Assembly: GCA_035486355.1 (NCBI GenBank)
Contig: DATHNE010000115.1
Coordinates: 1 to 64,000, forward strand
DNA length: 64,000 nt
Direction: 5' to 3'
From: Palsa-883 sp035486355
GTDB lineage: Bacteria; Pseudomonadota; Alphaproteobacteria; Acetobacterales; Acetobacteraceae
The translations under genes and the position numbers were made by a program. Shown in pieces: positions 1 through 8,417 of the stretch. Each line of letters starts with the position of its first letter. The stretch's first letter is position 1. The notes below the pieces were generated by a model. It searched no databases and was not told the origin of the DNA. It saw nothing but the letters and a program-made list of their open reading frames with translations.

Positions 1-1
1 C

Positions 2-352
2 GGCATCGGCGCGTTCGGCATGCTGTTCGCCAACGCCGTCGATCCCACGTTGATCATCGTGTTCGGTGTGTGCGTGACGTTGTGCAACAACCTGATGTCC
101 TACAGCTTCCACAACTACCAGTCGGAGCTGTTCCCGACCCGCATCCGCTCCCGCGCGATCGGCTTCGTCTATTCCTGGAGCCGGCTGTCAGCCGCATTAT
201 CGGGCCTGGCGGTAGCCTTCCTGATCAACCTCGGCGGTGTGAATGCGGTGTTCGAGTTCATCGCCTTCGCCATGCTGATCGTCGTGATCTCAATCGGCGG
301 CTTCGGTCCGAAGACATTGAACCTGGCGCTGGAACGGATCTCCAACGCCTAA
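2..352 (+). CDS. MFS transporter, C-terminal part (5' truncated by window edge)
   Basis: The reading frame is open from the left edge, so only the last ~116 residues of a major facilitator superfamily permease are visible. They contain two hydrophobic segments, and between the first and the next a stretch reading SELFPTRIRSRAIGF, which matches the conserved cytoplasmic E-x-F-P-T-x-x-R-x-x-G loop of sugar/metabolite:proton symporters. The protein would sit in the inner membrane. The substrate cannot be deduced from this fragment. It is followed by a 275-bp spacer before hisA, so it is probably not part of the histidine operon. Confidence 0.8.
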   Translation, partial: GIGAFGMLFANAVDPTLIIVFGVCVTLCNNLMSYSFHNYQSELFPTRIRSRAIGFVYSWSRLSAALSGLAVAFLINLGGVNAVFEFIAFAMLIVVISIGGFGPKTLNLALERISNA

Positions 353-538
353 CAAGCCTCAGGATCCGGTGGCCGCGGGCGCGGCTGGCGGATCACGCTT
401 CCGCCGACGGTTCACGCGGTGTGCGGTTGGATGGCGATAAGGTTTCAGCCGCGGGGCGTGGCAGGTACGATTGATGCGCTCCGCGTGAAGCGCAGCAGAC
501 ACATTTGCCACACGCATAAGGCCGGGTGCCGGGCACGG

Positions 539-577
539 CTTCGTGGTCCTTCGTGGTTCTCCGCCGTCGTGGTGAAT
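539..577. repeat. short dispersed-type spacer repeat (cttcgtggt family)
   Basis: The spacer between the MFS fragment and hisA contains two imperfect copies of cttcgtggt followed by ccgtcgtggtgaa. This resembles a short degenerate intergenic repeat seen in many bacterial genomes, but only this copy is visible here. The rest of the spacer (353-627) shows no gene; a tataag hexamer at about 614-619 lies too close to the hisA ATG to be a convincing -10. Confidence 0.3.
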
Positions 578-627
578 AACGCTCTTGGGCCCTCTCAGGC
601 GCGGACGCGTGGGGCTATAAGGCGGCC

Positions 628-1362
628 ATGCCCCTCACTCTCTACCCCGCCATCGACCTGAAGGACGGCGCCTGTGTCCGCCTGCAGCGCGGCGCCATGG
701 ACCAGGTAACCGTCTACTCCACCGACCCCGCCGCCCAGGCCCGCGCCTGGCAGGACGCCGGCTTCACCTGGCTGCACGTCGTCGACCTGAACGGCGCCTT
801 CGCCGGCCGCGCGGTCAACGCGGACGCCGTCGCCGCCATCCTGCAGACCGCCCGCGTCCCCGTACAGCTCGGCGGCGGCATCCGCGACATGGCCGGCATC
901 GAGGCCTGGCTCGCCGCCGGCATCCGCCGCGTCATCCTGGGCAGCGCCGCGGTAAAAACCCCCGCTCTGGTGCACGAAGCCTGCCGCGCCTTCCCGGACC
1001 GCATCGCCGTCGGCATCGACGCGCGTGAAGGTTTTGTTGCGACCGAGGGCTGGGCCGAGACCTCCGCGATCGCCGCCCCCGACCTCGCCCGCCGTTTCGA
1101 AGACGCCGGCGTCGCCGCGATCATCTACACCGACATCGCCCGCGACGGCATGTTGAGCGGTCTGAACCTCGCGCAAACCGTCGCGCTGGCGAAGCACGTG
1201 GCAATTCCGGTGATCGCCTCCGGCGGTGTCGGCAGCCTCGACGATCTGGCGGCCCTGCGCGACGTCGCCACCGGCACCGGCATCGCGGGCGTCATCGTCG
1301 GCCGCGCCTTGTACGACGGGCGGATCGATCCTGCCGCGGCACTGGCTCTGTTATCAACCTAA
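628..1362 (+). CDS. hisA: phosphoribosyl-ProFAR isomerase (HisA)
   Basis: The product is 1-(5-phosphoribosyl)-5-[(5-phosphoribosylamino)methylideneamino]imidazole-4-carboxamide isomerase, the fourth step of histidine synthesis, in the cytoplasm. The 244-residue length is normal for HisA. It is a (beta/alpha)8 barrel: the N-terminal YPAIDLKDG carries the catalytic acid D10, VGIDAREG the second catalytic Asp D131, and YTDIARDG the conserved Thr 168. Phosphate-binding loops GGGI (mid) and ASGGVG (C-terminal half) are both present, showing the HisA/HisF half-barrel duplication. The ATG at 628 follows aaggcgg. hisF starts 115 bp downstream in the same direction. Confidence 0.97.
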   Translation: MPLTLYPAIDLKDGACVRLQRGAMDQVTVYSTDPAAQARAWQDAGFTWLHVVDLNGAFAGRAVNADAVAAILQTARVPVQLGGGIRDMAGIEAWLAAGIRRVILGSAAVKTPALVHEACRAFPDRIAVGIDAREGFVATEGWAETSAIAAPDLARRFEDAGVAAIIYTDIARDGMLSGLNLAQTVALAKHVAIPVIASGGVGSLDDLAALRDVATGTGIAGVIVGRALYDGRIDPAAALALLST

Positions 1363-1477
1363 TCTTCATCCCATCTGGATGAATAATCTGCTTGTGCAGG
1401 TGAACGGCCAGGCGCGTGCCCGCATTGCACGCAAGACGCTTGCAACGCGCACGAACGACGGATGTAAGACGCGAACG

Positions 1478-2248
1478 ATGTTGAAGCTGCGTGTCATCCC
1501 CTGTCTGGACGTGAAGGACGGCCGCGTCGTCAAAGGCGTGAACTTCGTCTCGCTGCGCGATGCCGGCGATCCGGTCGAACAGGCCGCCGTATACGACGCC
1601 GCCGGCGCGGATGAACTGTGCTTCCTCGACATCACCGCCAGCCACGAGAATCGCGACACGATCCTCGACGTCGTTTCCCGCACCGCAGCGCGCGTCTTCC
1701 TGCCGCTGACTGTGGGCGGCGGCATCCGCTCGATCGAAGACATGCGCCGTCTGCTGCTGGCTGGCACCGACAAATGCAGCATCAACTCCGCCGCCGTCGC
1801 GCGGCCCGACCTGGTGCGCGAGGCAGCGGAGAAATTCGGCAGCCAGTGCGTTGTGGTCGCCGTCGATGCCAAACAGACCGCGCCCGACCGCTGGGAAGTC
1901 TTCACCCATGGCGGCCGACGTCCGACCGGGATCGATACGATCGCCTGGTGTCAGCGGGTCGCGCAACTCGGCGCGGGCGAGATCCTGCTGACCAGCATGG
2001 ACCGCGACGGCACCGGCATGGGCTTCGACCTGCTTCTGTTGCGCGCAGTATGCGATGCGGTGCGCGTGCCGGTGATCGCCTCGGGCGGCGTTGGCACCCT
2101 GCAGCATTTTATCGCGGGCGCGCAGGCCGGCGCCACGGGACTGCTGGCCGCCAGCGTGTTCCATTTCGGTACCTTCACGATTGCGCAAGTGAAGGCGGCG
2201 CTGGCCGAGGCGGGCCTGCCCGTTCGCCTGCCGCGCCTAGCCGCCTAG
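1478..2248 (+). CDS. hisF: imidazole glycerol phosphate synthase, cyclase subunit (HisF)
   Basis: This is the synthase subunit that uses ammonia from HisH to convert PRFAR into imidazole glycerol phosphate and AICAR. The start at 1478 gives 256 residues beginning MLKLRVIPCLDV, matching the family N-terminus; the open frame runs further upstream without similarity. The two catalytic aspartates are D11 (CLDVKDG) and D130 (VVAVDAK). The phosphate sites GGGIRS and ASGGVG are intact. HisH is not in the window, so the partner must be encoded elsewhere. hisE follows after 10 bp, indicating co-transcription. Confidence 0.97.
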   Translation: MLKLRVIPCLDVKDGRVVKGVNFVSLRDAGDPVEQAAVYDAAGADELCFLDITASHENRDTILDVVSRTAARVFLPLTVGGGIRSIEDMRRLLLAGTDKCSINSAAVARPDLVREAAEKFGSQCVVVAVDAKQTAPDRWEVFTHGGRRPTGIDTIAWCQRVAQLGAGEILLTSMDRDGTGMGFDLLLLRAVCDAVRVPVIASGGVGTLQHFIAGAQAGATGLLAASVFHFGTFTIAQVKAALAEAGLPVRLPRLAA

Positions 2249-2258
2249 GGACGCCACC

Positions 2259-2798
2259 ATGGGAAAGTCCGTCGAAAAGCCGATGCGCAGGAAGCCCAAG
2301 AAGGCCGTGCGCGCGAAGCCCGCCAAAACAACCAAGCAGATGAAGACCGCCAAGCCGGCGAAACGGGCGAAGTCCAAGCTGCGCATCAAGGTGCTGCCCG
2401 ACCTGCCCCACACAGACACGCCTCCGGCGCCCAGCCTGTCGGCCACCGTGCTGGACCGTCTGTGGACAGTCGTGCTCGGCCGCCGCAGTGCCGATCCCGC
2501 CGTCAGCCATTCAGCGCGGCTGTTGTCGCGCGGCACTGCGAAGGTGGCACAGAAGTTCGGCGAGGAAGCGGTCGAGTGCCTCATCGAAGCTGTCGCCGGC
2601 AACCACGACCTGGTGGTGGCTGAGAGCGCCGACGTGCTCTACCACCTGATCGTGCTCTGGGTATCCAGCGGCGTCAGCCCCGAGGAAGTCTGGACCGAGC
2701 TGAAACGCCGCGAAGGTGTCAGCGGCGTCGCCGAGCGCGCCGCCCGCTCCTCGCAGCTCGCGGTTGCCTTCGGCCTAGAGACGACGAAAATCCCCTGA
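2259..2798 (+). CDS. hisE: phosphoribosyl-ATP pyrophosphatase (HisE) with basic N-terminal extension
   Basis: The product hydrolyses phosphoribosyl-ATP to phosphoribosyl-AMP, the second step of histidine synthesis. The catalytic all-alpha domain covers about residues 62-165, with KVAQKFGEEAVE and the acidic Mg-binding helix ESADVLYHLIVLW. At 179 residues it is much longer than the ~100-110 usual for stand-alone HisE. The extra ~60 N-terminal residues are rich in Lys, Ala, Arg and Pro with repeated KPAK/AKPAK motifs, like a histone H1-type tail. No ATG, GTG or TTG with a clear ribosome site was noticed nearer the domain. No hisI domain is fused, so phosphoribosyl-AMP cyclohydrolase must be separate. 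Confidence 0.93.
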   Translation: MGKSVEKPMRRKPKKAVRAKPAKTTKQMKTAKPAKRAKSKLRIKVLPDLPHTDTPPAPSLSATVLDRLWTVVLGRRSADPAVSHSARLLSRGTAKVAQKFGEEAVECLIEAVAGNHDLVVAESADVLYHLIVLWVSSGVSPEEVWTELKRREGVSGVAERAARSSQLAVAFGLETTKIP

Positions 2799-2819
2799 TC
2801 TGCTCCTGGAGGATCCGCG

Positions 2820-3200
2820 ATGCCGATCAGTGGCCTGCCGCCCTACGACGACAGCAACATCTTCGCCCGTATCCTGCGCGGTGAGATCCCCTGCAAGAAG
2901 GTCTACGAGGACGCCTGGGCACTGGCGTTTCACGACATCGCACCACAGGCCCCGACGCATGTGCTGGTGATCCCAAAGGGGAAATACTGCTCGTTCGCGG
3001 ATTTTGCGGCCGGCGCGGGCGAAGCGGAGATCGCCGGTTTCGTGCGCGCCGTCGGCAAGATCGCGCTCGACCTTGGCCTGGAAGCGCGCGGCTACCGCTT
3101 GCTCGCGAACATGGGCACCGACTCGGGCCAGGAGGTGCCGCATTTCCACGTGCACCTGTTCGCCGGCCGTCCGCTGGGACCGATGCTATCGACGGGGTAG
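2820..3200 (+). CDS. HIT-family nucleotide hydrolase (HINT-like)
   Basis: A 126-residue histidine triad protein. The signature HFHVHLF lies at residues 108-114 (H108, H110, H112), where the middle His is the nucleophile for nucleoside phosphoramidate or AMP-lysine hydrolysis. The N-terminal SNIFARILRGEIPCKKVYED is typical of bacterial HinT/HIT proteins. The gene starts 21 bp after hisE with ggagg before the ATG, so it probably ends the his operon; this neighbourhood is common in alphaproteobacteria. The physiological substrate is unknown. Confidence 0.93.
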   Translation: MPISGLPPYDDSNIFARILRGEIPCKKVYEDAWALAFHDIAPQAPTHVLVIPKGKYCSFADFAAGAGEAEIAGFVRAVGKIALDLGLEARGYRLLANMGTDSGQEVPHFHVHLFAGRPLGPMLSTG

Positions 3201-3210
3201 CCGTGCACCG

Positions 3211-3226
3211 CTCCCGCCAGCGGGAG
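3211..3226. terminator. GC hairpin between convergent genes
   Basis: A perfect 7-bp stem (ctcccgc / gcgggag, loop ca) sits between the convergent HIT gene and the dioxygenase beta gene. No T-run follows on either strand, so intrinsic termination is uncertain. The gcgggagaggt edge also resembles the outer part of the inverted repeat at 49802-49916, so this may be a REP fragment. Confidence 0.4.
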
Positions 3227-3233
3227 AGGTGGA

Positions 3234-3692
3234 CTATAGCGGTATCGCCAGGAGCGTATCGAAGCGCGGGCTGTCGCAGACGACGAGTCGCTCAGCGAAA
3301 CGAAGCTGACCCCCGACATCCTCCACCCGATCCAGGTACCGCCCCGCCGCGAACAGGTCCATACGCCCATCACGCATGGTGCGGATCACCAGGAACGGCG
3401 TCTCCGCCGCACCCCCCTCCCCCAGCCGCGGCATCCCCACGATATGCCGATACGCCTGTCGCTCGTAAATGTTCGCCTCCCGCAACGCCGCGACCCGATC
3501 CAGGAGCATCGCCTTGGAGTCCGCATAGATCACCCCAGCCTCGTATCCACGTTTGTGGTTATCCGCCGTGGTGATCTTGTAGAGGCAGCGATCGACAAAA
3601 AACCCCGGCCAATCCTCCAGCCGATCCGCATCCAAACACGCGGCGTAGTCGCTGTTCAGCGCGGCAACGCGGAACAAAAGCTCGGCGCTCAT
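3234..3692 (-). CDS. aromatic-ring-hydroxylating dioxygenase, beta (small) subunit
   Basis: A 152-residue SnoaL/NTF2-fold protein of the ring-hydroxylating dioxygenase beta family. Visible features are the N-terminal helix, the DWPGFF and YKITTADN core, the ERQAYRHIVG segment and the strands ending FAERLVVCDSPRFDTLLAIPL, as in anthranilate/benzoate dioxygenase small subunits. This subunit is structural, not catalytic, forming a hetero-oligomer with the alpha subunit. Its start overlaps the alpha stop by one base (TGATG), so the pair is translationally coupled. No ferredoxin or reductase gene lies nearby. Substrate unknown. Confidence 0.88.
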   Translation of the reverse strand: MSAELLFRVAALNSDYAACLDADRLEDWPGFFVDRCLYKITTADNHKRGYEAGVIYADSKAMLLDRVAALREANIYERQAYRHIVGMPRLGEGGAAETPFLVIRTMRDGRMDLFAAGRYLDRVEDVGGQLRFAERLVVCDSPRFDTLLAIPL

Positions 3693-4942
3693 CAGATCCC
3701 CATATGCGCGCGATAGGTCTGCCAGAAGCCGCGCACTGCCGCCTCGGTCAGCCGCGTCGGCTGCGATTCCGCCGTCTCGCCTCCCATCTGCACGACCGAC
3801 ATCGCGTCCCCCGCGGTCCCCGCCGCACGCTGCACGAACCCACCGATGCAGCCATCCTCCATCGAGATATACCCCGCCGGCCCGACCAGATTGGACTGTT
3901 TCAACCGCCGTCGGCGCATCTCTTTCGTGTCATCATCGAAACCAATATACGTCCAGTGCAAATCCATTGTGTCCGCCCCGCGCGGCACGATCTGGCGCAC
4001 CGCCAGGCAGTTGTGGATCTGCTGCAGCACCAGCGACGGGAACACGGTCAGGATCTGCACCTGAATGCCGTCGCCGAACTCATCCACCGCATTCAGCAGC
4101 GAGGGGTCATGCAGCCGGAAATCGCTGTCGGACCGGATCGCCTCGTCCTTGTAGCCGTCCTGCGCCTCGGTCCGGCCGATCGTCGTGCTGGCGTGATGCG
4201 CGCCACTCGGGCTGACCGTCACGCCGCCGGCCAGGCCAAACCGTGTGATGTTGAACGTGGTGAAGAACAGATGCAGCAGGCTGGCGTGATACGTGTCCTT
4301 CACGTTCTCGGCGTACAGCTTCCAGTTGTTCGGCAACGGCTGGGTGAAACGGCCGATCACCGCCACGGGCTTGCGCAGCACCCGGCGGATGCGCTGGGAA
4401 ATTTCGCTGCCGATATAATCGTCCAGTGCCGGCGCGTCCGCCGCCAGTGACCCGAACACCAGGCCGGCGATCGTGGCAACGCGCAGCTTCCGCGGACCGT
4501 TCTGCTCCATGCAGAATTCGGCCGACATGCCGCCCTTGCCGCCGACCCCGCGCTGAAACGCGACCGAGCGCAGGTTGCCCTCCAGGTCATAGCGCCAGGC
4601 GTGATAGACGCAGGTGAATTCCTTCACGGTGCCGGCATCCTCGAACGCGATCAGCGCGCCGCGATGCGCGCAGCGGTTCTCGAACGCATGGATCGCGCCC
4701 TCGGCACCCCGCACGACGATCACCGACATTGCGCCGACAAAGGTGGTCCGATAATCGCCCTGTGCCGGGATATCGGCTTCCAGGCACAGGTAGTTCCACA
4801 CCGGCCCTTCGAAGATGCGCTGCTGTTCCGAGCGCAACACCGCCGGGTCCTGATACAGCCAGTACGGCACGCGCGAGATACCGGCGGGCCAGGCCGTGTG
4901 CGCGGCTGGAGCGCTCTCTTGGTGAACGGCGGCGTCGGCCAT
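3692..4942 (-). CDS. aromatic-ring-hydroxylating dioxygenase, alpha (Rieske) subunit
   Basis: A 416-residue Rieske non-haem iron oxygenase. The Rieske [2Fe-2S] ligands are C91, H93, C111 and H114 (pattern C-x-H-x17-C-x2-H). The mononuclear iron site begins at ENVKDTYHASLLH. The family catalyses O2- and NAD(P)H-dependent hydroxylation of aromatic acids in the cytoplasm. I chose the start at 4942 because ggaggagg lies just upstream; the frame extends 43 codons further without similarity. Resemblance is to anthranilate/benzoate-type alpha subunits, but substrate cannot be fixed. Electron-transfer partners are absent from the window. Confidence 0.9.
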   Translation of the reverse strand: MADAAVHQESAPAAHTAWPAGISRVPYWLYQDPAVLRSEQQRIFEGPVWNYLCLEADIPAQGDYRTTFVGAMSVIVVRGAEGAIHAFENRCAHRGALIAFEDAGTVKEFTCVYHAWRYDLEGNLRSVAFQRGVGGKGGMSAEFCMEQNGPRKLRVATIAGLVFGSLAADAPALDDYIGSEISQRIRRVLRKPVAVIGRFTQPLPNNWKLYAENVKDTYHASLLHLFFTTFNITRFGLAGGVTVSPSGAHHASTTIGRTEAQDGYKDEAIRSDSDFRLHDPSLLNAVDEFGDGIQVQILTVFPSLVLQQIHNCLAVRQIVPRGADTMDLHWTYIGFDDDTKEMRRRRLKQSNLVGPAGYISMEDGCIGGFVQRAAGTAGDAMSVVQMGGETAESQPTRLTEAAVRGFWQTYRAHMGI

Positions 4943-5162
4943 CGCGTCCTCCTCCCGTCCTAAAGACGATTGTTGCCCTGATTGCAGCGCCGACGCAGCC
5001 GGCTGGTCAACCCCGGGCGCCGCGCCGAGGCAGGACACCAGGGCGGGATGTCTTCCGGTCGGTGACGTCATCCCATCGGTGCGCGGCCTGCCGCGAACGT
5101 CATCCAGACAACGCGCACCGAGGCACCATAAGAGGTAGGCTCAGCCATCGCCGACCTCGGCT

Positions 5163-6035
5163 TCAGTGCGATTTGTCGAGAAAGGCGCGCACGATCGCAA
5201 CCGTGGCGGCCGGTTGCTCCGCCATGAGCCAATGCCCCGAGCCGGCAATGACCGCTTCCGTCACGTCCGTCGCGGCGGCGCGCATGACGACGGCCATGGT
5301 CGGTCCGAAGGACGTCGCGCCGCCCACCGCCAGCACTGGCATGGTCAGCTTGCCTTTGGCCAGGAAGACGCGGTTGTCGATTGCGTCCTGATCGAACGCG
5401 GCGAACTGGCTGAAGCCGGCGTGCATCGCGCCAGGTTGCGCATAGAGCTTGGCGTAGTGTTCGCGCGCGGCCTCGCCAAAGGACGTCGGGTCCGCGGCAA
5501 ACTCGTTCCAGAAGCGGTCGAGATAGATGCGCTCGCGTCCGGCGACCAGCCGCTCCATATCCGGGCCACCGAAGCGGAAATGCCACAGGAGCGGGCTCTT
5601 CAGGATTTCCTCCCACGGTCCGATCCCGGGCAGCGGTGCGTCCATCAAGGCGAACCGGGTTACCCGGCCCGGGTACTGGGCGGCGAACGCGTATCCGACC
5701 ATATTGCCGATGTCGTGGGTGACGAGGTCGGCCCGTTCAATCCCGAGCGCGTCGAGAACGCCAGCGACATCCTGACCCTGTGTCTTCTTGTCATACCCAC
5801 TGGCGGGACGAACGGAGCGCCCCATGCCGCGCAGGTCGGGGGCGACAATCGTGTGGTCCCGGGCAAGGTCCGCCGCCAGGGGTGCCCACATGTCGCCGGT
5901 CTCGCCATAGCCGTGCAGCAAGACGGCGGCCGGTCCCTGCCCGCCGACCCGCACAGACAGGGTCGTGCCATTGGTCTGAATGTCCTCGGTCCGGAACCCG
6001 GCGGGAAACGGTTGCACGTCGGTCGCGGCTGACAT
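5163..6035 (-). CDS. alpha/beta hydrolase, epoxide hydrolase / haloacetate dehalogenase type
   Basis: A 290-residue alpha/beta-hydrolase. The oxyanion-hole motif HGYG is at residues 41-44. The nucleophile elbow VTHDIGN puts Asp at 108, as in epoxide hydrolases and haloalkanoate dehalogenases and unlike Ser esterases. The catalytic His is H268 in GSGHW. Length and layout fit a soluble single-domain enzyme with cap region about 135-215. It lies 220 bp upstream of the Rieske alpha gene on the same strand, so joint breakdown of an aromatic or xenobiotic compound is possible but only inferred. Confidence 0.88.
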   Translation of the reverse strand: MSAATDVQPFPAGFRTEDIQTNGTTLSVRVGGQGPAAVLLHGYGETGDMWAPLAADLARDHTIVAPDLRGMGRSVRPASGYDKKTQGQDVAGVLDALGIERADLVTHDIGNMVGYAFAAQYPGRVTRFALMDAPLPGIGPWEEILKSPLLWHFRFGGPDMERLVAGRERIYLDRFWNEFAADPTSFGEAAREHYAKLYAQPGAMHAGFSQFAAFDQDAIDNRVFLAKGKLTMPVLAVGGATSFGPTMAVVMRAAATDVTEAVIAGSGHWLMAEQPAATVAIVRAFLDKSH

Positions 6036-6254
6036 GGGGATCCCTTCGTGAGGTCACGGACTGGCGGTCATCCTGTTGGCGCCGCAACCGACATATGCCA
6101 CGCCGTCGGGTTGGGTCATCGCGTTTCTTCGGCCGTTCGGACGCCACGCACCTTGCGCGAACCATCCTGGGTATCATCCGTCTGGTGTTGACCATTGGCC
6201 ATTTGCTTTGCCGCGTGAGCCGCGCGCGCGGCAGGCGACAGCGGCGCGGTGCAC

Positions 6255-6371
6255 TGGCCGCCGGCCTTGCGTTTAAGAACCGCGAACATACGATAAAGAA
6301 GAGTGGGTTTGCGCGCAGCTATACGATCGCGACACGCACCGGGCGAGGATATGCGTTTACAGTACTATCTA
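6255..6371 (+). pseudogene. possible winged-helix regulator remnant
   Basis: In frame 2 the peptide ARSYTIATRTGRGYAFTV resembles the C-terminal wing of OmpR-type winged-helix domains (Y-I-x-T-x-x-G-R-G-Y-x-F). Nothing upstream in this or neighbouring frames gives the rest of such a domain. If real it is a short, decayed fragment; chance resemblance is possible. The surrounding 6036-6650 shows no credible intact gene. A short frame-3 stretch near 6615-6680 (ARDLFAAVTNHHDAREAWLG) looks like a TPR-type helix pair and may be another remnant. Confidence 0.3.
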
Positions 6372-6651
6372 TGGCGGTACGACGCGGCGTGGCCCATCCA
6401 GCCATGGCCGCTCCCTCGCCACGAGGCGGTGCGCATCACCGCAAGCCACGCCGCTGGAAACCAGCCGTGCGGCCAAGGTGGCGGCAGCCACACACAAACG
6501 GAATACGGCGCCAGGGTCCGCGCCCTCGCGTCCCACGCGCGAAGCGCTGGCATCCGGCCAGGCCAACCACATGTGGGGACTCGCGCCACCAAACTCTGAC
6601 CGCGCGACCCGGCGGCCCGCGACCTGTTCGCCGCTGTCACCAACCACCACG

Positions 6652-7365
6652 ATGCGCGGGAGGCCTGGCTTGGTGGCGGACGCGTTCACCCGCGATCAGC
6701 CGGCGGATCGCTGCTTGCTGGTGTGCTTCACGCCACGATCCGGCAGCGCCTGGCCGACCCGGATTGTCTGCGCCACAAGGCCGCGCGGCTTCCTCGTGGC
6801 GTATATCAATCCGGCATTCACGCGTGATGTCGCCGCACAGATGCACACAACGGATCAGGCCACGCTGCTGGCACTGCTGCGACGCTGCGCGCACGGACAA
6901 TTTGGTGTTCTCGATGGAGCTGCGCGCGATCGACGTCGCGCCGTTCGGGGATGGCGAATTCTTTGCGGCGTTTGACGCCGATCCCGTGGCATTCACCCTC
7001 TGGCGCGACAACATCGTCGCACAGCGGATTTCGCTGTACCGCGCCGTGGCGACGCAACGCCATCATTCGACCGACGCCCTCAGGCCACCGCCCGCCTACG
7101 ACGCCGCGCAGATCACCGAGTGGATGCGCCACATCGTGGAGAGCGAAACGCCAACGTGACCCTGTTGGGGGAGCGCGGCATTGCCGCGAGACGTTTGTGT
7201 TATGCGGAGATCGTATGCAATCGGGTGGCAACGCTCACGACCATCGCCGGCGCCCTGGGCATCGCGCGCGCGGCGGATCAGTTCGCATGCGATGGCGACC
7301 ACGCTCTGGAGAAAATTGCCGACGCCTGGAAGCGCGAGGCGGAAGATCGCTTTCGCACGGAATGC
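6652..7365 (+). pseudogene. Stf0-type sulfotransferase, broken by two frameshifts
   Basis: Three consecutive pieces in alternating frames join into one Stf0-like (PAPS-dependent, trehalose 2-sulfotransferase family) protein. Frame 1 gives RCLLVCFTPRSGSAW, the 5'-phosphosulfate loop, then AYINPAFTRDVAAQMHTTDQ. A shift near 6900-6915 moves to frame 2, giving FSMELRAIDVA and LWRDNIVAQRISLYRAV with QRHHSTD, the classic Stf0 core. A second shift near 7145-7165 returns to frame 1, giving LLGERGIAARRLCYAEIV and the C-terminal helix KIADAWKREAEDRFR. The two shifts are compensating. The gene abuts the 3' end of the convergent deacetylase. It is either recent decay or, less likely, two sequencing errors. 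Confidence 0.75.
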
Positions 7366-7419
7366 GCAGACGTCGTCTGCGATCCGAAGGCAACCCGTTT
7401 GATCCGCGATACCCGCTAC

Positions 7420-8313
7420 TCAAGCCGGATGCGTGGCCACCCAATGGCGCGCGATATCGACCCGCCGCGTGATCCACACGCCGGCGAATCGCATCATGTG
7501 ATCCAGCAGGCGTTGCAAGCCAACTGCGCGACCGGGATGACCGATGATCCGATTGTGTAAGCCGATCGATAACATCTTCGGCTGCGTGCGGCCCTCGGCA
7601 TAAAGCATGTCGAACGCATCCCGGCAGTAGGTGTAAAAATCCTCAGCCGTGCCGAAACTGCCACGTCCGAATTTCACATCGTTCGTCGACAGGCTGTACG
7701 GCACCACCAGATGCGGTCTTCCATGCTCACGTGTCCAATACGGCAGCTCGTCGTCGTACGCATCGGAATCGTAGACAAAGCCGCCCTCCTCGATCAGCAA
7801 CCGACGCGTATTCAAGCTGGGCCCGTAACGACAATACCACCCCAGCGGCCGCGCGCCGATCGTCTGCGCGACCGACGCCACCGCCTTGGCGATCTGCGAC
7901 CGCTCGTCGGCCTCGCTCAGCTCATAGTGCTTCACCCAGCGCCAGCCGTGGCAGCACACATCATGGCCGGCGTCGCGGATCGCCGCGGCCACCGCCGGAT
8001 TGCGCTCCAGCGCCAAGGCGCAGCCGAACACCGTCAACGGCAACGACCGTTCGGCGAACAGCCGCAGGATGCGCCACACGCCGACGCGGCTGCCGTACGC
8101 GAACATACCCTCGGCCGCGAGATCGCGACCCGGCACATTGGGGTTCACCGGTGCGACCTCGGTGAGCCCCCATTCCGAGATATTGTCGCCGTCGGGATAG
8201 GACGGTTCCGAGCCCTCCTCATGGTTCAGCACGAAGTTCACCGCGATGCGCGCGCCATTCGGCCAACGCGGATGTGGTGGGGTCGGGCCGTAGCCGATGA
8301 AGTCGCGTGTCAT
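7420..8313 (-). CDS. polysaccharide deacetylase family protein, PuuE (allantoinase)-like
   Basis: A 297-residue NodB-homology carbohydrate esterase 4-fold protein. The N-terminal VNFVLNHEEGSE resembles the N-Y-E-E-G-x-E motif of PuuE-type cofactor-independent allantoinases rather than the TFDDG of true chitin/peptidoglycan deacetylases. CCHGWRWVKHYEL supplies the H-x3-x2-H metal-site region. RYGPSLNTRRLL and the C-terminal GLHNRIIGHPGR match the same subgroup. Cytoplasmic, no signal peptide. No other purine catabolism genes are visible, so the substrate may be allantoin or another amide. Divergent from the MFS gene at 8418 with a 104-bp shared promoter region. Confidence 0.85.
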   Translation of the reverse strand: MTRDFIGYGPTPPHPRWPNGARIAVNFVLNHEEGSEPSYPDGDNISEWGLTEVAPVNPNVPGRDLAAEGMFAYGSRVGVWRILRLFAERSLPLTVFGCALALERNPAVAAAIRDAGHDVCCHGWRWVKHYELSEADERSQIAKAVASVAQTIGARPLGWYCRYGPSLNTRRLLIEEGGFVYDSDAYDDELPYWTREHGRPHLVVPYSLSTNDVKFGRGSFGTAEDFYTYCRDAFDMLYAEGRTQPKMLSIGLHNRIIGHPGRAVGLQRLLDHMMRFAGVWITRRVDIARHWVATHPA

Positions 8314-8417
8314 GCGAAGACCGTGACACGGATGGCCGCAAATGGCGAACGAGTCCCGGCTTGCGGCACGGCAACGAACCCGGGAATTCTGCCTTGGGTG
8401 TTGGCAGGGGAATCAGG

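Noticed and set aside
5780..7159. 459-residue open frame on the plus strand
   Set aside because: Its first half is antisense to the hydrolase at 5163-6035 and has no family features; only short parts fit the frameshifted Stf0 gene, so it is not one gene.
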